Below are positions 45,311-54,301 of a stretch of 64,000 nt of DNA, piece by piece; position 1 is the first letter of the stretch, and every line of letters begins with the position of its first letter. The translations under genes were made by a program, and so were the position numbers. The stretch covers positions 1-64,000 of the forward strand of contig PKXY01000034.1 in the NCBI GenBank assembly GCA_003132505.1. Reading direction: 5' to 3'. The stretch comes from Solirubrobacterales bacterium. Lineage in GTDB: Bacteria > Actinomycetota > Thermoleophilia > Solirubrobacterales > Solirubrobacteraceae. The notes beneath the pieces are model-generated. The model saw only the letters and a program-made list of their open reading frames with translations, was not told the DNA's origin and ran no database searches.

Positions 45311-46519
45311 GTGAACATCGCTCTGGTCACGCGCCAGTACTGGCCCTCTGTGGGCGGCGTCGAGCGTGTGACGATGAATCTCAGCCAGGCGTTTCTCGAT
45401 CGCGGGCACAGCGTCACGGTCGTCGCTCAAAGCGTGGATGAAACCCACTTCGGGCGAATGACGCACATCATCCGCGAACGTCAGCGGTTTGCTCCGTTCG
45501 AACACGACGGGGCAGCAGTCGTCCAATTTCGGCCGTCGCGCCGCCGTCGAGCGCTGCTGCTGCCGTTCGCCGCCGAATTGATTCCCTTCGGAGGACGACT
45601 CTCGCGACTCTGGCTACGGGCTCATACCTCCGGCTATTACGTGGCTGTTGTCCGCCCCGTCCTCGCTCCGCTGCTCGCCGAGGCCGATGTGGTGCACGTG
45701 CTTGGTGCGGAGGTCCTCGCGGTGGCTGCGGTCGAGACTGCGCAGCGGCTTGGCAAGCCTGCGGCGATCTCTCCATTTGCGCATCCCGGCGAATGGGGCC
45801 TCGATTCGGGTTCGGTGCGCGCCTATCGCGGCGCCGATGTCGTGCTCGCCACGACGGAAGCTGATGCGCAGCTCTACCGGGCGGCCGGGGTGCGGGATCA
45901 GCGGCTCGAGATAGTCGGTCTGCCGGTACCGGACGCCGCCGCCGCGTTGGCGCCGGCCGAGCGGGACAGCGCGGCTCGCCGCGGCCGCGAGGAGGATCCC
46001 TTGGTCGTGTTCCTGGGTCAGCGGCGCCCCAACAAGCGCATCGAAATTCTGCTCGGGGCGATCCCCGTCGTGTGGCAGCGTCATCCGGCGGCTCAGTTTG
46101 CATTCGTTGGTCCGGGTGCGGAGCTCCCTATCGATGACCCGCGAGTGCACGATGTCGGCCGCGTTTCTGATGCCGACCGAGCGCGGTGGCTGGCCCGGGC
46201 CGCTGTGCTCTGTCTGCCGTCGTTCAGCGAATCGTTTGGCCTCGTCGTTGCCGAGGCTTGGAGTCAGGCCGTGCCGGTCATCGTCGCCGACATCCCGGTA
46301 CTGCGCGAGCTCGTGACCGTCTCCGGCGGCGGGCTCGTCGCCGACCCCGATTCCGCGTCATTCGCCGCGGCTGTCACGTCGTTGCTCGACGATCCTGAGC
46401 GGGCGCGGGAGCTGGGCGCGGCCGGTCGGGAATACTGGTGGCAGCAGCTCGCGCCCGAGGCCGTCGCCGAGCGCCATCTGGAGATCTATCAGCGAATCAT
46501 TCGCGAGCGTTCGGGATGA
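45311..46519 (+). CDS. Glycosyltransferase family 4
   Basis: A 402-residue GT-B enzyme starting VNIALVTRQYWPSVGGVERV. The donor domain has LVVFLGQRRPNKRIEILLGAI, FAFVGPGAELP, and ESFGLVVAEAWSQAVPVIVAD (E-x7-E). It is the last gene of the wzx2-GT-FkbM2 run. Its TGA stop forms one foot of a hairpin whose other foot is the stop of the convergent gene. Confidence 0.9.
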   Translation: MNIALVTRQYWPSVGGVERVTMNLSQAFLDRGHSVTVVAQSVDETHFGRMTHIIRERQRFAPFEHDGAAVVQFRPSRRRRALLLPFAAELIPFGGRLSRLWLRAHTSGYYVAVVRPVLAPLLAEADVVHVLGAEVLAVAAVETAQRLGKPAAISPFAHPGEWGLDSGSVRAYRGADVVLATTEADAQLYRAAGVRDQRLEIVGLPVPDAAAALAPAERDSAARRGREEDPLVVFLGQRRPNKRIEILLGAIPVVWQRHPAAQFAFVGPGAELPIDDPRVHDVGRVSDADRARWLARAAVLCLPSFSESFGLVVAEAWSQAVPVIVADIPVLRELVTVSGGGLVADPDSASFAAAVTSLLDDPERARELGAAGREYWWQQLAPEAVAERHLEIYQRIIRERSG

Positions 46520-46539
46520 CGGCGGCGCCGGCGCCGTCA
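46517..46539. terminator. Symmetric hairpin joining two convergent stop codons
   Basis: TGACGGCG and CGCCGTCA form a perfect 8-bp stem around a 7-nt GC loop. The first three bases are the stop of the plus-strand GT4 and the last three the stop of the minus-strand FkbM gene, so it could serve both directions. There is no U tract. Confidence 0.5.
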
Positions 46540-47538
46540 ACCGCGGCTCCGCCGCTGCAGCCGGGCCGCCACGAAGCCGCTCGCATGCTGTGGCGCACCC
46601 CAGAACAGGCCGTGCAGGCGCCGGCGGTTGGCGCGACGCCGAGCGAGCGCAAGCTGTCTTGACAGCGTTCGTCGTGGCTTTGCGGGCGCGCCGGCACGCG
46701 CGCGCTCAAGAGCCAACTCGACCAGCTCGGGCAGATCGAACATCGCCGCCACGCAGGCGTCGCGGACGCTTGTCTCCCAGTCCTCGTGCAGCCCTGGATC
46801 GCCCATCTCGCTGCGCACGTAGACGGCGTTTGCCCACGTGATCTGACCGCCGACGCGGGTCTTTTCCACAGCGTCGCCGACGGTGAAAGCCGCTTCGTCG
46901 CGGCGTGACGAGGTCAGTCCGCAGTGTGCAATGTCGCGCAGGCGCCACAGGATGAATCCCCGTTGGCGCAGGAATTCGTCGACGTCGCCGAACAGCGGCT
47001 GGTGGACGTACAGGGATTGAAATTCCACCTCGAGTTCGAGCGCCCGGACAGACGCGAGGCTTCGCTCGGCGCCGCGCAGCACATCGAGCTCCGCACCCTG
47101 AACATCGATCTTGAGCACGTCGATAGGCCCGCTCCGGCGCTCGGTCCAGGCGTCGAGCGTCGTCGTCGCCACCGTTGTGGTGCCCGTCGACGCGTGTCGC
47201 CACAGCTCGGGATGGCGCCGCACGGCCTCCTCGTTTGGTGCGTACAGCGAGGCGGACTGTGGATCGACAGTGAGGTGAAGCGTCGCGTCTCCGCTTGACG
47301 CAGCAAGGGCGATCGGCTCGTAGAACTCCTCGTCTGCGACGGCGCCCGCGTTCAGGCGCGCGCATTCCTCAGGGTCCGCTTCGAAGCCAATCAGTGAGCC
47401 GTAGGGACCGAGAGCTCGCCACTCCGGCCGAATACCCTCGCGGCAGCCGACGTCGACCGCGTGAATCGGGCGATCCAATAGCGCCGCAATCGCCCGCAGA
47501 CCATTCGCGTCGACAACGGGACCGAAAACAGTGGGCAT
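46537..47538 (-). CDS. FkbM-family SAM methyltransferase, distinct type
   Basis: A 333-residue methyltransferase: IHAVDVGCREGIRPEWRAL (SAM site with Cys-Arg-Glu-Gly), IGFEADPEECARLN, IDVLKIDVQGAELDVLRGAE and LELEVEFQSLYVHQPLFGDVDEFLR. The last block is typical of FkbM proteins. It differs clearly from the two paralogues at 39992 and 44443 and has an added C-terminal basic helix (RRTLSRQLALARRRANRR). ATG at 47538 has TAGCGT 6 nt upstream. Confidence 0.85.
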   Translation of the reverse strand: MPTVFGPVVDANGLRAIAALLDRPIHAVDVGCREGIRPEWRALGPYGSLIGFEADPEECARLNAGAVADEEFYEPIALAASSGDATLHLTVDPQSASLYAPNEEAVRRHPELWRHASTGTTTVATTTLDAWTERRSGPIDVLKIDVQGAELDVLRGAERSLASVRALELEVEFQSLYVHQPLFGDVDEFLRQRGFILWRLRDIAHCGLTSSRRDEAAFTVGDAVEKTRVGGQITWANAVYVRSEMGDPGLHEDWETSVRDACVAAMFDLPELVELALERARAGAPAKPRRTLSRQLALARRRANRRRLHGLFWGAPQHASGFVAARLQRRSRG

Positions 47539-47544
47539 GCCTGG

Positions 47545-47550
47545 ACGCTA
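47545..47550 (-). promoter_or_regulatory. -10 element TAGCGT
   Basis: TAGCGT on the minus strand ends 6 nt before the FkbM ATG, in a 140-bp gap after the GT4 gene. Confidence 0.45.
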
Positions 47551-47678
47551 GGCCGCTGTGACGCTGTGCTCGCCGGTCGTGACGCACTGCTGGCGCATGA
47601 CTCTGGGTCTGTGCAGGTCCACGCGGCGATGATAGGTGACCACGGAGGCGAGCCGGGCGACGGCGTCGCTGCCATCGT

Positions 47679-48869
47679 TCAAGCGACTCGGCCGGCCAGC
47701 AGATCGTCATAGGCTTCGGCGAGGCGCCGAGCGGCGGCTTCAGTCGAGTAGATCCATGAGCCGTCCCGCGCCGCCCTCGCGAGGGCGGCCGCGTCCGGGC
47801 GGACGATCAGCTGGTCCAGCATCCGCGCGAGTGTCGGCCAGTCGCCCGGGCTGAAATGACCTGCGGCCGAGCCGGTGACCTCCGGGATCGCGCCCGAGGT
47901 GCTGGCGATGATCGGCGTGCCAGCGGCCATCGCCTCGGCGAGCACCATGCCGAACTGCTCCTCCCATGACCAGATCGGAAGGCTGGCGAGGACGAGGCAG
48001 GCAGCGCCGGCGTAGACGCTGGGCATCTCGTCGTAGGCGACGAACCCGCGGAACTCGACTGCGTCCGCGATACCGAGCTCGTCCGCGTAGGCGCGTAGCC
48101 GCCGCTCCTCGGGACCGGTACCGATGATCGACAGGCGCACATTGCGCGATCGGTCGTCGGACCCGTCGAGGAGGCCGCGGCGCAGTACAGCGACTGCCCG
48201 CAGCACGTCCTGGTGTCCCTTCTCCCAGACCAGTCGCCCGGGTGAGATGATCAATGGCGACTCGACCAGCGCCGGCGTCGGCTCTGCCAGGCCAAACCGA
48301 TCGACCGCGACGCCGGGCGGGCAAACCCGTATCCGCTCGGCCGGAACGCCCTCGAGCAGCAGCCCGGTGCGTGCGCGTTCAGTGGCGGCGAGGAACAGAT
48401 CCGTGGCGATGATGGTCTGTCGTCGGTAGGCGCGGGTACGCACGTTGCGGTAGGCGTCAAGGAACGGGATCGTCTCCCAGACCGTCAGCACAAGGCGAAA
48501 CCCGAGCGACGCCTTGAGACTCGCCGCCTGCATGCTGTACCAGTACCCGAGCTCCTGGGCGTGGACGATCTGCGCGCCGCGAAGCGCGCCCCGCAGGCCC
48601 AGGTAGCGATCGCCCGGTACGCGCACCACGAGATCGCCAAGCCTGCCGGGCGGCAGCAGGTCGCGCAGCGTCCAGACTCTCCGGCTCTCGAGCGCCAATG
48701 AGCTCGTGTCGAACCAGTCACGGGCGCCGCGCAGCATGCTCACCGCGTAGTGCTCGGAAAGCCCCGGCTCGAGCCACGGCCGCAGCTCCCAGGGATTGGC
48801 CTGGTGGCCGCGCAGGATCACGACGTTCGGTCGCTCGCGCGTTGATGGGGCGTGCGCTGTGGCCGGCAC
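47679..48869 (-). CDS. Glycosyltransferase family 4
   Basis: A GT-B enzyme of about 396 residues. It has NVVILRGHQANPWELRPW, VHAQELGYWYSMQAAS, LVLTVWETIPF, ICPPGV-like RVCPPGVAVDRFGL, LIISPGRLVWEKGHQDVLRAV and EQFGMVLAEAMAAGTPIIAS (E-x7-E). The start is uncertain because the frame is open to 49001. GTG at 48869 was chosen since TATGTT lies 6 nt upstream and the fold begins shortly after. Confidence 0.87.
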   Translation of the reverse strand: MPATAHAPSTRERPNVVILRGHQANPWELRPWLEPGLSEHYAVSMLRGARDWFDTSSLALESRRVWTLRDLLPPGRLGDLVVRVPGDRYLGLRGALRGAQIVHAQELGYWYSMQAASLKASLGFRLVLTVWETIPFLDAYRNVRTRAYRRQTIIATDLFLAATERARTGLLLEGVPAERIRVCPPGVAVDRFGLAEPTPALVESPLIISPGRLVWEKGHQDVLRAVAVLRRGLLDGSDDRSRNVRLSIIGTGPEERRLRAYADELGIADAVEFRGFVAYDEMPSVYAGAACLVLASLPIWSWEEQFGMVLAEAMAAGTPIIASTSGAIPEVTGSAAGHFSPGDWPTLARMLDQLIVRPDAAALARAARDGSWIYSTEAAARRLAEAYDDLLAGRVA

Positions 48870-48875
48870 GCCGCC

Positions 48876-48881
48876 AACATA
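48876..48881 (-). promoter_or_regulatory. -10 element TATGTT
   Basis: TATGTT on the minus strand ends 6 nt before GTG 48869. Confidence 0.4.
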
Positions 48882-49069
48882 CCCCGCTCGGAGGCGCCGT
48901 TTCGTTTCCTGCCGGTCTGGCGAGGACGATGCCGAAGCTTCAACTACGCTCCGGCGCCTAGTGTCGAGGGACGCAGCGTGATTATCTCGCCGGATCCACA
49001 ACCCCAGCCGCGCGTCGCTCGGTCTGCGTCGCCGCCCGCCACCGTGATCGACAAGCCGCCGATCGCGCG

Positions 49070-50185
49070 ATGAGGATCGCGATCGACGCGCGGGCGGCCG
49101 CCGAGGTGCCGGCCGGGCGCGGACGCTATGTCCGTGAGTTGCTGAACGGGCTGGCGCGCCTGGACGGCGACCACGAGTTCCTGCTCTTCGCGCGCGAGGT
49201 CTGGGCCGAAGCGTCGCTTGACCAGCGGTTCCAGTGGCGGACGGTCGCCGCCGGTGGCCTTGCGTGGCCGCTCAGCACGGGCAACCAGATGTCGCGCTCG
49301 GCCGATGTTGCACTCGCCTGCACGAGCTACGCGATGACGCTGCCGTTGCGCATCCCGTGCGCCTGCATCGTGTGGGATTTCGCAGCCTTCGACCGCCGCT
49401 TACAGGCTCCTCGCGGAAGCTTGCTGGAGCGACTGACGCTACCGATCGCGGTGCGTCGCGCCGGCGCTTTCATCGCGATCTCCGAGAGCACGCGCCGCGA
49501 GCTCGAGCAGCGTTTTCCTGCAACACGCTCGCGAACGAGCGTCGCCCATCCAGGTACCGACGCGCGCTTCTCGTCTGTCGCGCGCGACGACGACGCAGCG
49601 GTGTTGGCCCGCCACGGCCTGAATCACCCCTACGTTCTAGTGACCGGCACGCTCGAGCCACGCAAGAACCTCCCGCGCCTGATCGAGGCGTTTGCTGGGC
49701 TCGAGCGCGAAGTCCGCGAGGACACCGTGCTGGTGCTCGTCGGCGCGACCGGCTGGCAGACCGACAGAACGTTCGCCGCGCTGTCGGAGCATGGCCACCT
49801 CGTGCAGGCCCTCGGCTACATTCCGGACGCTGAGCTGGCGTGCGTGTACCGGCACGCCAAGCTGTTGTGCTACATGTCGTTGTATGAAGGATTCGGGATT
49901 CCGGTGCTCGAGGCGATGAGCTCGGGAACGGCAGTGCTCACGTCTGCGGTCGCGAGTATGCCCGAGGTCGGTGGCGACGCCGCGCGCTACGCCGATCCAC
50001 TCGACGTCGCCGATATTCGTCGTGGGCTACGTGAGCTGCTCACCGACGGGGATCTGCGTGCGCGCTGTGGGGCCGCCGGAATCGCGCGGGCGACGTCGTT
50101 CGATTGGACGGCGAGCGCCGGGATCGTGCTGGCGACGTTAGCGGGGCTCGCCGAGCGTGGGCGTTTCACCGCGACATCCGAGTAG
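49070..50185 (+). CDS. Glycosyltransferase family 4
   Basis: A 371-residue GT-B enzyme, MRIAIDARAAAEVPAGRGRYV, with FIAISESTRRELEQRFP, YVLVTGTLEPRKNLPRLIEAF and YEGFGIPVLEAMSSGTAVLTS. The form resembles mannosyl- or rhamnosyltransferases of the WbdB/WbaZ group, but the sugar is not known. No clear -10 or Shine-Dalgarno was seen close to the ATG. Its 3' end overlaps the convergent methyltransferase by 48 bp. Confidence 0.9.
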   Translation: MRIAIDARAAAEVPAGRGRYVRELLNGLARLDGDHEFLLFAREVWAEASLDQRFQWRTVAAGGLAWPLSTGNQMSRSADVALACTSYAMTLPLRIPCACIVWDFAAFDRRLQAPRGSLLERLTLPIAVRRAGAFIAISESTRRELEQRFPATRSRTSVAHPGTDARFSSVARDDDAAVLARHGLNHPYVLVTGTLEPRKNLPRLIEAFAGLEREVREDTVLVLVGATGWQTDRTFAALSEHGHLVQALGYIPDAELACVYRHAKLLCYMSLYEGFGIPVLEAMSSGTAVLTSAVASMPEVGGDAARYADPLDVADIRRGLRELLTDGDLRARCGAAGIARATSFDWTASAGIVLATLAGLAERGRFTATSE

Positions 50186-50755
50186 CCATACGTTGCGTCG
50201 CAGCCAGGGAATCTCCGCGAGCAGCCCGAACAGCCGCGGTCGGCGCTTGCGCCGTGTGCGCGCCGAGACGATCCCGACGCCGGGCAAGACCGACTCGTAA
50301 CCGATGCGCCGCACCTCGAAACCCTGGTCGGAGAACAGCATGCGCAAGCTCTTGCGCGTAAATGGCCGGCGATGCGTGTAGTCGTCCCAGACCCAGCGCT
50401 GGGCGTCCGGCGAAGACGCGAAGACCTGGCCGCCCGGTCGCAGCACGCGAAGTGCTTCGCGGACCACCGCCACCGGGTCGGCGACGTGCTCGAGGAGGTC
50501 TTTCATCACGACCGCGTCGAACGATTCGTCGGCGAACGGCAGCGGCTGATCGACATCTCCGAGCACGACGTTGCGCCGACGTTCCGTGGCTGCCGCCACG
50601 GCATCTGAGGAGCCATCGATGCCGGTGTAGCGGGGAAAGTGCTCGGCGAGCCAGGCTGTGCCGCAACCGATGTCGAGCAGCTCCGCGTCGGCGGGAAAGT
50701 GGCGCGTCACGTCGCGGTAGTACCCCGGCTGCTTGTGCCAGTCGAAATAGCCCAC
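50138..50755 (-). CDS. Class I SAM methyltransferase
   Basis: About 205 residues from GTG at 50755: VGYFDWHKQPGYYRDVTRHF, then LLDIGCGTAWLAEHFPRYTG (SAM site), VLGDVDQPLPFADESFDAVV, LLEHVADPVAVVREALRVLRP and GGQVFASSPD. The frame stays open to 51496, but beyond 50755 it runs antisense to a GT4 gene. GTG 50755 has TACGGT 10 nt upstream, overlapping a -10 of the divergent gene. The acceptor is unknown. Confidence 0.82.
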   Translation of the reverse strand: MGYFDWHKQPGYYRDVTRHFPADAELLDIGCGTAWLAEHFPRYTGIDGSSDAVAAATERRRNVVLGDVDQPLPFADESFDAVVMKDLLEHVADPVAVVREALRVLRPGGQVFASSPDAQRWVWDDYTHRRPFTRKSLRMLFSDQGFEVRRIGYESVLPGVGIVSARTRRKRRPRLFGLLAEIPWLRRNVWLLGCRGETPTLGEPR

Positions 50756-50764
50756 GAAGCCGGT

Positions 50765-50775
50765 TACCGTACCAT
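50765..50775. promoter_or_regulatory. Overlapping divergent -10 elements
   Basis: TACCAT at 50770-50775 (plus) ends 7 nt before TTG 50783; TACGGT at 50766-50771 (minus) ends 10 nt before GTG 50755. The two share bases in a 27-bp gap, so RNA polymerase could probably serve only one side at a time. Confidence 0.45.
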
Positions 50776-50782
50776 CTGCCTC

Positions 50783-51907
50783 TTGCGCGTCCCGGAGCAC
50801 GTCGCCCTCAACGCGCTCTTTCTTGCCCCCGGCGTGTCCGGCGGTCCCGAGACCTACCTGCGAGGGCTGGCGCCGGCGCTCGCAGCCGAGTTTCCTAAGC
50901 TGCGCTTGACGATTGTGACGACCGGTTCGGGCGCAGTCTTGCTGCGCGAACTCGGCTTCTCGGACTTTGCGCAGGTCCACGCGCTGCGCTGCGAGGACGG
51001 CCAACGCGCGAGACGCGTACTCGCCGAGCAGCTGTTGCTCCCGCAGGCGGCGCGGAGCGCCGGCGCACAGTTGATCCACAGCCTGGCAAGCACGGCACCG
51101 CGCTACCCGCGGATGCCTGCCGTAATAACCCTGCACGACGTCACCTTCCTGCGGATGCACACATTCGGTGCGGTCACGACTTTCGGCATGCGCATGATGA
51201 TCGTCGCCCCCGCGCTCCACGCCGACGTGCTGCTGAGCGGCACCGCTGCCGCACGCGATGAGATCTGCGAGACGCTCGGGCTGAACCCGGCACCTTTCCT
51301 CGTCGTGCACCACGGTCGCGGCCGTACCACGGCGGCCACGCTGATCCCCGAGTCTGAGCTCCGTACTCGCCACCGCCTCGAGGGAGCACGCGTCGTGCTG
51401 TGTGTCGCGGCGAAGCGCCCGCACAAGAATCAGGAGGTGCTCGTCCGCGCGGTCGCGCAGCTCGACACCGACGTTGTCGTCGTGCTCGTCGGGCACGCGG
51501 AGCCGTACGCCGCGCTGCTACGCAAGATCGCGGACGAGCTCTGCGTCGCCGACCGGGTTCGCTTCGTCGGGCCGGTTGGCGATGGCGAGCTCGAGGGGCT
51601 GTGGCGGCTGGCCGACTGCTTTGCCTTTCCGACGCTCGGTGAAGGCTTCGGAATTCCGCTGCTCGAGGCGATGGATCATGGTCTTGCCGTCGCGTGCTCG
51701 GATCTGCCGGTGCTGCGCGAGGTCGGCGGCGAGCTGCCCGTCTTCTTCGATCCACACTCGCCGGAGGACGCCGCACGTGCGATTCGGCTCGCCTTGAGTG
51801 ACAACGCGCGGGCGGCGATGGGGCCGGCGCACGCCGCCCATTTCACCTGGGAGCGTGCGGCGCAGGGCACGTATTCCGCCTACGAGCGCGCGCTTGTGGC
51901 AGCCTGA
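50783..51907 (+). CDS. Glycosyltransferase family 4 with TTG start
   Basis: A GT-B enzyme of about 374 residues: VALNALFLAPGVSGGPETYL, LIHSLASTAPRYPRMPAVIT, VVLCVAAKRPHKNQEVLVRAV and GEGFGIPLLEAMDHGLAVA (E-x7-E). The only start near the fold is TTG at 50783, since the frame upstream lies over the divergent methyltransferase; TACCAT 7 nt upstream supports it. The next gene, 6 bp further, is a clear paralogue (SLASTAP, the AKR.HKN donor loop and the E-x7-E block are shared). Confidence 0.85.
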   Translation: MRVPEHVALNALFLAPGVSGGPETYLRGLAPALAAEFPKLRLTIVTTGSGAVLLRELGFSDFAQVHALRCEDGQRARRVLAEQLLLPQAARSAGAQLIHSLASTAPRYPRMPAVITLHDVTFLRMHTFGAVTTFGMRMMIVAPALHADVLLSGTAAARDEICETLGLNPAPFLVVHHGRGRTTAATLIPESELRTRHRLEGARVVLCVAAKRPHKNQEVLVRAVAQLDTDVVVVLVGHAEPYAALLRKIADELCVADRVRFVGPVGDGELEGLWRLADCFAFPTLGEGFGIPLLEAMDHGLAVACSDLPVLREVGGELPVFFDPHSPEDAARAIRLALSDNARAAMGPAHAAHFTWERAAQGTYSAYERALVAA

Positions 51908-51913
51908 GTTTCG

Positions 51914-53062
51914 GTGCACGTCGGACTCAATCTGATCTTCCTCGTTCCCGGAGAGACCGGAGGCATGGAGGTCGCGGCGCGCGAGACGATCCCCGCGCTC
52001 GTTGCCGCTGCGCCGCCTGGAACACGCTTTACCGCGTTCGTCAATCGCGACGCCGGACCCGGGCCGTGGGACGAACTCATTGAGAAGATCGTGGTGCCGG
52101 TCCGCGTTGCCAATCGCCTGCAGTGGGTACGCGGCGAGCAGCAGTTGCTGCCTCGGCTCGCGATGGGCGCGGGGGTCGATCTTGTTCACTCGCTCGCGTC
52201 CACCGCGCCTGCCTGGGGTCGGTTTACCCGGGTCGTCACCGTCCATGATCTGATCTACCGTCACCTTCCAGGAGCCCACCACGGAATGCGCTCATTGGCG
52301 ATGCGGGTGTTGGTGCCACTGGCGGTTCGCCGCTCCGATCGCGTGATCGTGGACTCTGAAGCGACGAAGCGCGATCTGGTTGAGCTACTCCGCGCTCTGC
52401 CGGAACGAATCGACGTCGTGCCGCTCGGAATTGGAGCGCTGCAACGCGCTGATCCGTTGCCGGAGCGCGACGTACGCGCTCGGTTTGGGCTGGGCGACCG
52501 CTCCGTCCTGCTCTCGCTCTCGGCCAAGCGCGAGCACAAGAACCTCGGCGCCCTGCTCGAGGCGCTCGCGGCGCTCCCATCGCGCCCGGTTCTGATCCTC
52601 GCCGGCTATCCAACTCCGCATGAGCGCGAACTGCGACTGCGCGCGCAAGCGCTTGGCATCGCCGACGACGTTCGCTGGCCCGGCTGGCTCACTCCGTCTG
52701 AGCTCGAGGGCCTGTGGCGCCTGACCAGTGCATTCGTCTTCCCGTCGCTCTATGAGGGCTTTGGATTGCCCGTGCTCGAAGCGATGGCAAGAGGTGTGCC
52801 GGTCGCCTGCTCAAATGCGAGCTCGCTCCCCGAAGTTGCCGGCGAGGCGGCGTTGATGTTCGATCCGCGCGACCCGCGCTCAATTGCCGTTGCGCTCGAG
52901 CGTCTGCTTCACCCCGGGCCTGAGATCGAGGCATTGAAGGCCGCCGGCGTTGCGCGCGCAGCACAATTCACCTGGCAGAGGACCGCCAGCGGGACGCTCG
53001 CGAGCTACGCCCGAGCGTTGGAGTATGGTCGCTGGGCTCAGCGCCGGACGCCCGCCGCATAG
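51914..53062 (+). CDS. Glycosyltransferase family 4, tandem paralogue
   Basis: A 382-residue GT-B enzyme starting VHVGLNLIFLVPGETGGMEV. It has LVHSLASTAPAWGRFTRVVT, VTVHDLIYRHLP, LLSLSAKREHKNLGALLEAL, LTSAFVFPSLYEGFGLPVLE and ARGVPVACSNASSLPEVAG. It is alike throughout to the protein encoded just upstream, as if from a tandem duplication. GTG at 51914 follows the upstream stop by 6 bp. It overlaps the convergent GT4 by 25 bp. Confidence 0.9.
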   Translation: MHVGLNLIFLVPGETGGMEVAARETIPALVAAAPPGTRFTAFVNRDAGPGPWDELIEKIVVPVRVANRLQWVRGEQQLLPRLAMGAGVDLVHSLASTAPAWGRFTRVVTVHDLIYRHLPGAHHGMRSLAMRVLVPLAVRRSDRVIVDSEATKRDLVELLRALPERIDVVPLGIGALQRADPLPERDVRARFGLGDRSVLLSLSAKREHKNLGALLEALAALPSRPVLILAGYPTPHERELRLRAQALGIADDVRWPGWLTPSELEGLWRLTSAFVFPSLYEGFGLPVLEAMARGVPVACSNASSLPEVAGEAALMFDPRDPRSIAVALERLLHPGPEIEALKAAGVARAAQFTWQRTASGTLASYARALEYGRWAQRRTPAA

Positions 53063-54204
53063 CTCGCCAGTACTGCCTCGAGTGAGGATTCGAGTGACAA
53101 TCGCTGCGCGTTCTCGGCGAACCATCTGGCTGTGGACTCGCGCAGCGAGAGTCCCAGCTCGTGAACTTGAACGATCGCGCGTGCGATCGTGTCAGGGCGG
53201 TCGTCCGCGGCAACGAAGCCGTTGACGCCATCGACGATCAGCTCGACAGCGGCGTTGTCCTCGCCGGCTACGACGATGCTCGGAACCGCAAGCGCGGCCG
53301 CCTCGATGACGATCAAGCCGTAGCCCTCGCGCCGCGAGGTCGACAGCATGCACATGGCGCCGCGTAGCGCGCGTTCCAGCTCGCCGACCGCGACGAAGCC
53401 CGGGGCGCTGACCCGGTCCGTGACGTTGTGGGCGCTGATCGCCGCCAGAAGGGTAGCTCGCTCGGGGCCGTCGCCGAAGAACTCGCCGCGCAGTCCAGCG
53501 ATGCTTGTCGCAGCGACGGCAAATGCCGCAACCGCGAGTTCTGGGCGCTTCTCGTGGATCAGCCGCCCTGCGAAGACCACGACCGGCTCGGCGGGGTGCG
53601 CGACCGCCGCCTCCGACGGCCCTCCGTACTCCCCTTCGAGCACCGTCACCTCACCTCGTAGACCTTCGGCACGCAGCCGCGCCGCGTGCAGTTGCGAGAA
53701 GCAGAACGCTCGCTGCGGCGCGCGCACGCAAAGCAGCTGGACGAGGTACCCCAGGGTGCCGCCGAAGCGCCCGAGGTATTCCCGCCAGTACGCCTTGGTC
53801 CAGATCTCGTGCCAATCCACGACGAGCTGATAGCCGCGAAACCGCCGCAGTAGCGCGGCTGCAAGCAGCGAGAAATAGGGGAAAGAAGCGGTGTGGACCA
53901 CGTCATAGTCACCCCCCCGGCGCAGCAGGTGTGTGAATACGCCGAAGCCGAAAACGATCGGCGGCATGACCCGTCGGCGCCCGTCGGCATAGAGCTCCAT
54001 TCGCGGGCCAACCGACACGACTCGCACACGCCGGTCGAGGTCCAATTGCTTGCCTCGGTTCCACTGGCGCAGCGTCACGTAGGTCACGTCGTGCCCATCC
54101 GCGACTAGGCGCTCGGCAAGGCTCCGATACCAGCGCTCCGCACCGCCGACGGTGTACGGGAAGAGGCAGTCGTAGACAAGGCAGACGCGCACCAACGGCA
54201 GCAT
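53038..54204 (-). CDS. Glycosyltransferase family 4
   Basis: A 388-residue GT-B enzyme: VCLVYDCLFPYTVGGAERWY, DVVHTASFPYFSLLAAALLR, VVDWHEIWTKAYWREYLG, PVVVFAGRLIHEKRPELAVA and EGYGLIVIEAAALAVPSIVV (E-x7-E). It lies alone on the minus strand between plus-strand genes. GTG at 54192 is another possible start. The upstream hexamer TAGTGC is only a partial fit to the local -10 pattern. Confidence 0.88.
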   Translation of the reverse strand: MLPLVRVCLVYDCLFPYTVGGAERWYRSLAERLVADGHDVTYVTLRQWNRGKQLDLDRRVRVVSVGPRMELYADGRRRVMPPIVFGFGVFTHLLRRGGDYDVVHTASFPYFSLLAAALLRRFRGYQLVVDWHEIWTKAYWREYLGRFGGTLGYLVQLLCVRAPQRAFCFSQLHAARLRAEGLRGEVTVLEGEYGGPSEAAVAHPAEPVVVFAGRLIHEKRPELAVAAFAVAATSIAGLRGEFFGDGPERATLLAAISAHNVTDRVSAPGFVAVGELERALRGAMCMLSTSRREGYGLIVIEAAALAVPSIVVAGEDNAAVELIVDGVNGFVAADDRPDTIARAIVQVHELGLSLRESTARWFAENAQRLSLESSLEAVLASYAAGVRR

Positions 54205-54301
54205 CCCAAAGGCGCACTAGACTGGGCTCCGTGGCTGGATGTTTGGTGTCGCAACATCGACGACCGGTTGGCGTTGTTATGACGATGGGTCGACGAAGCA
54301 A

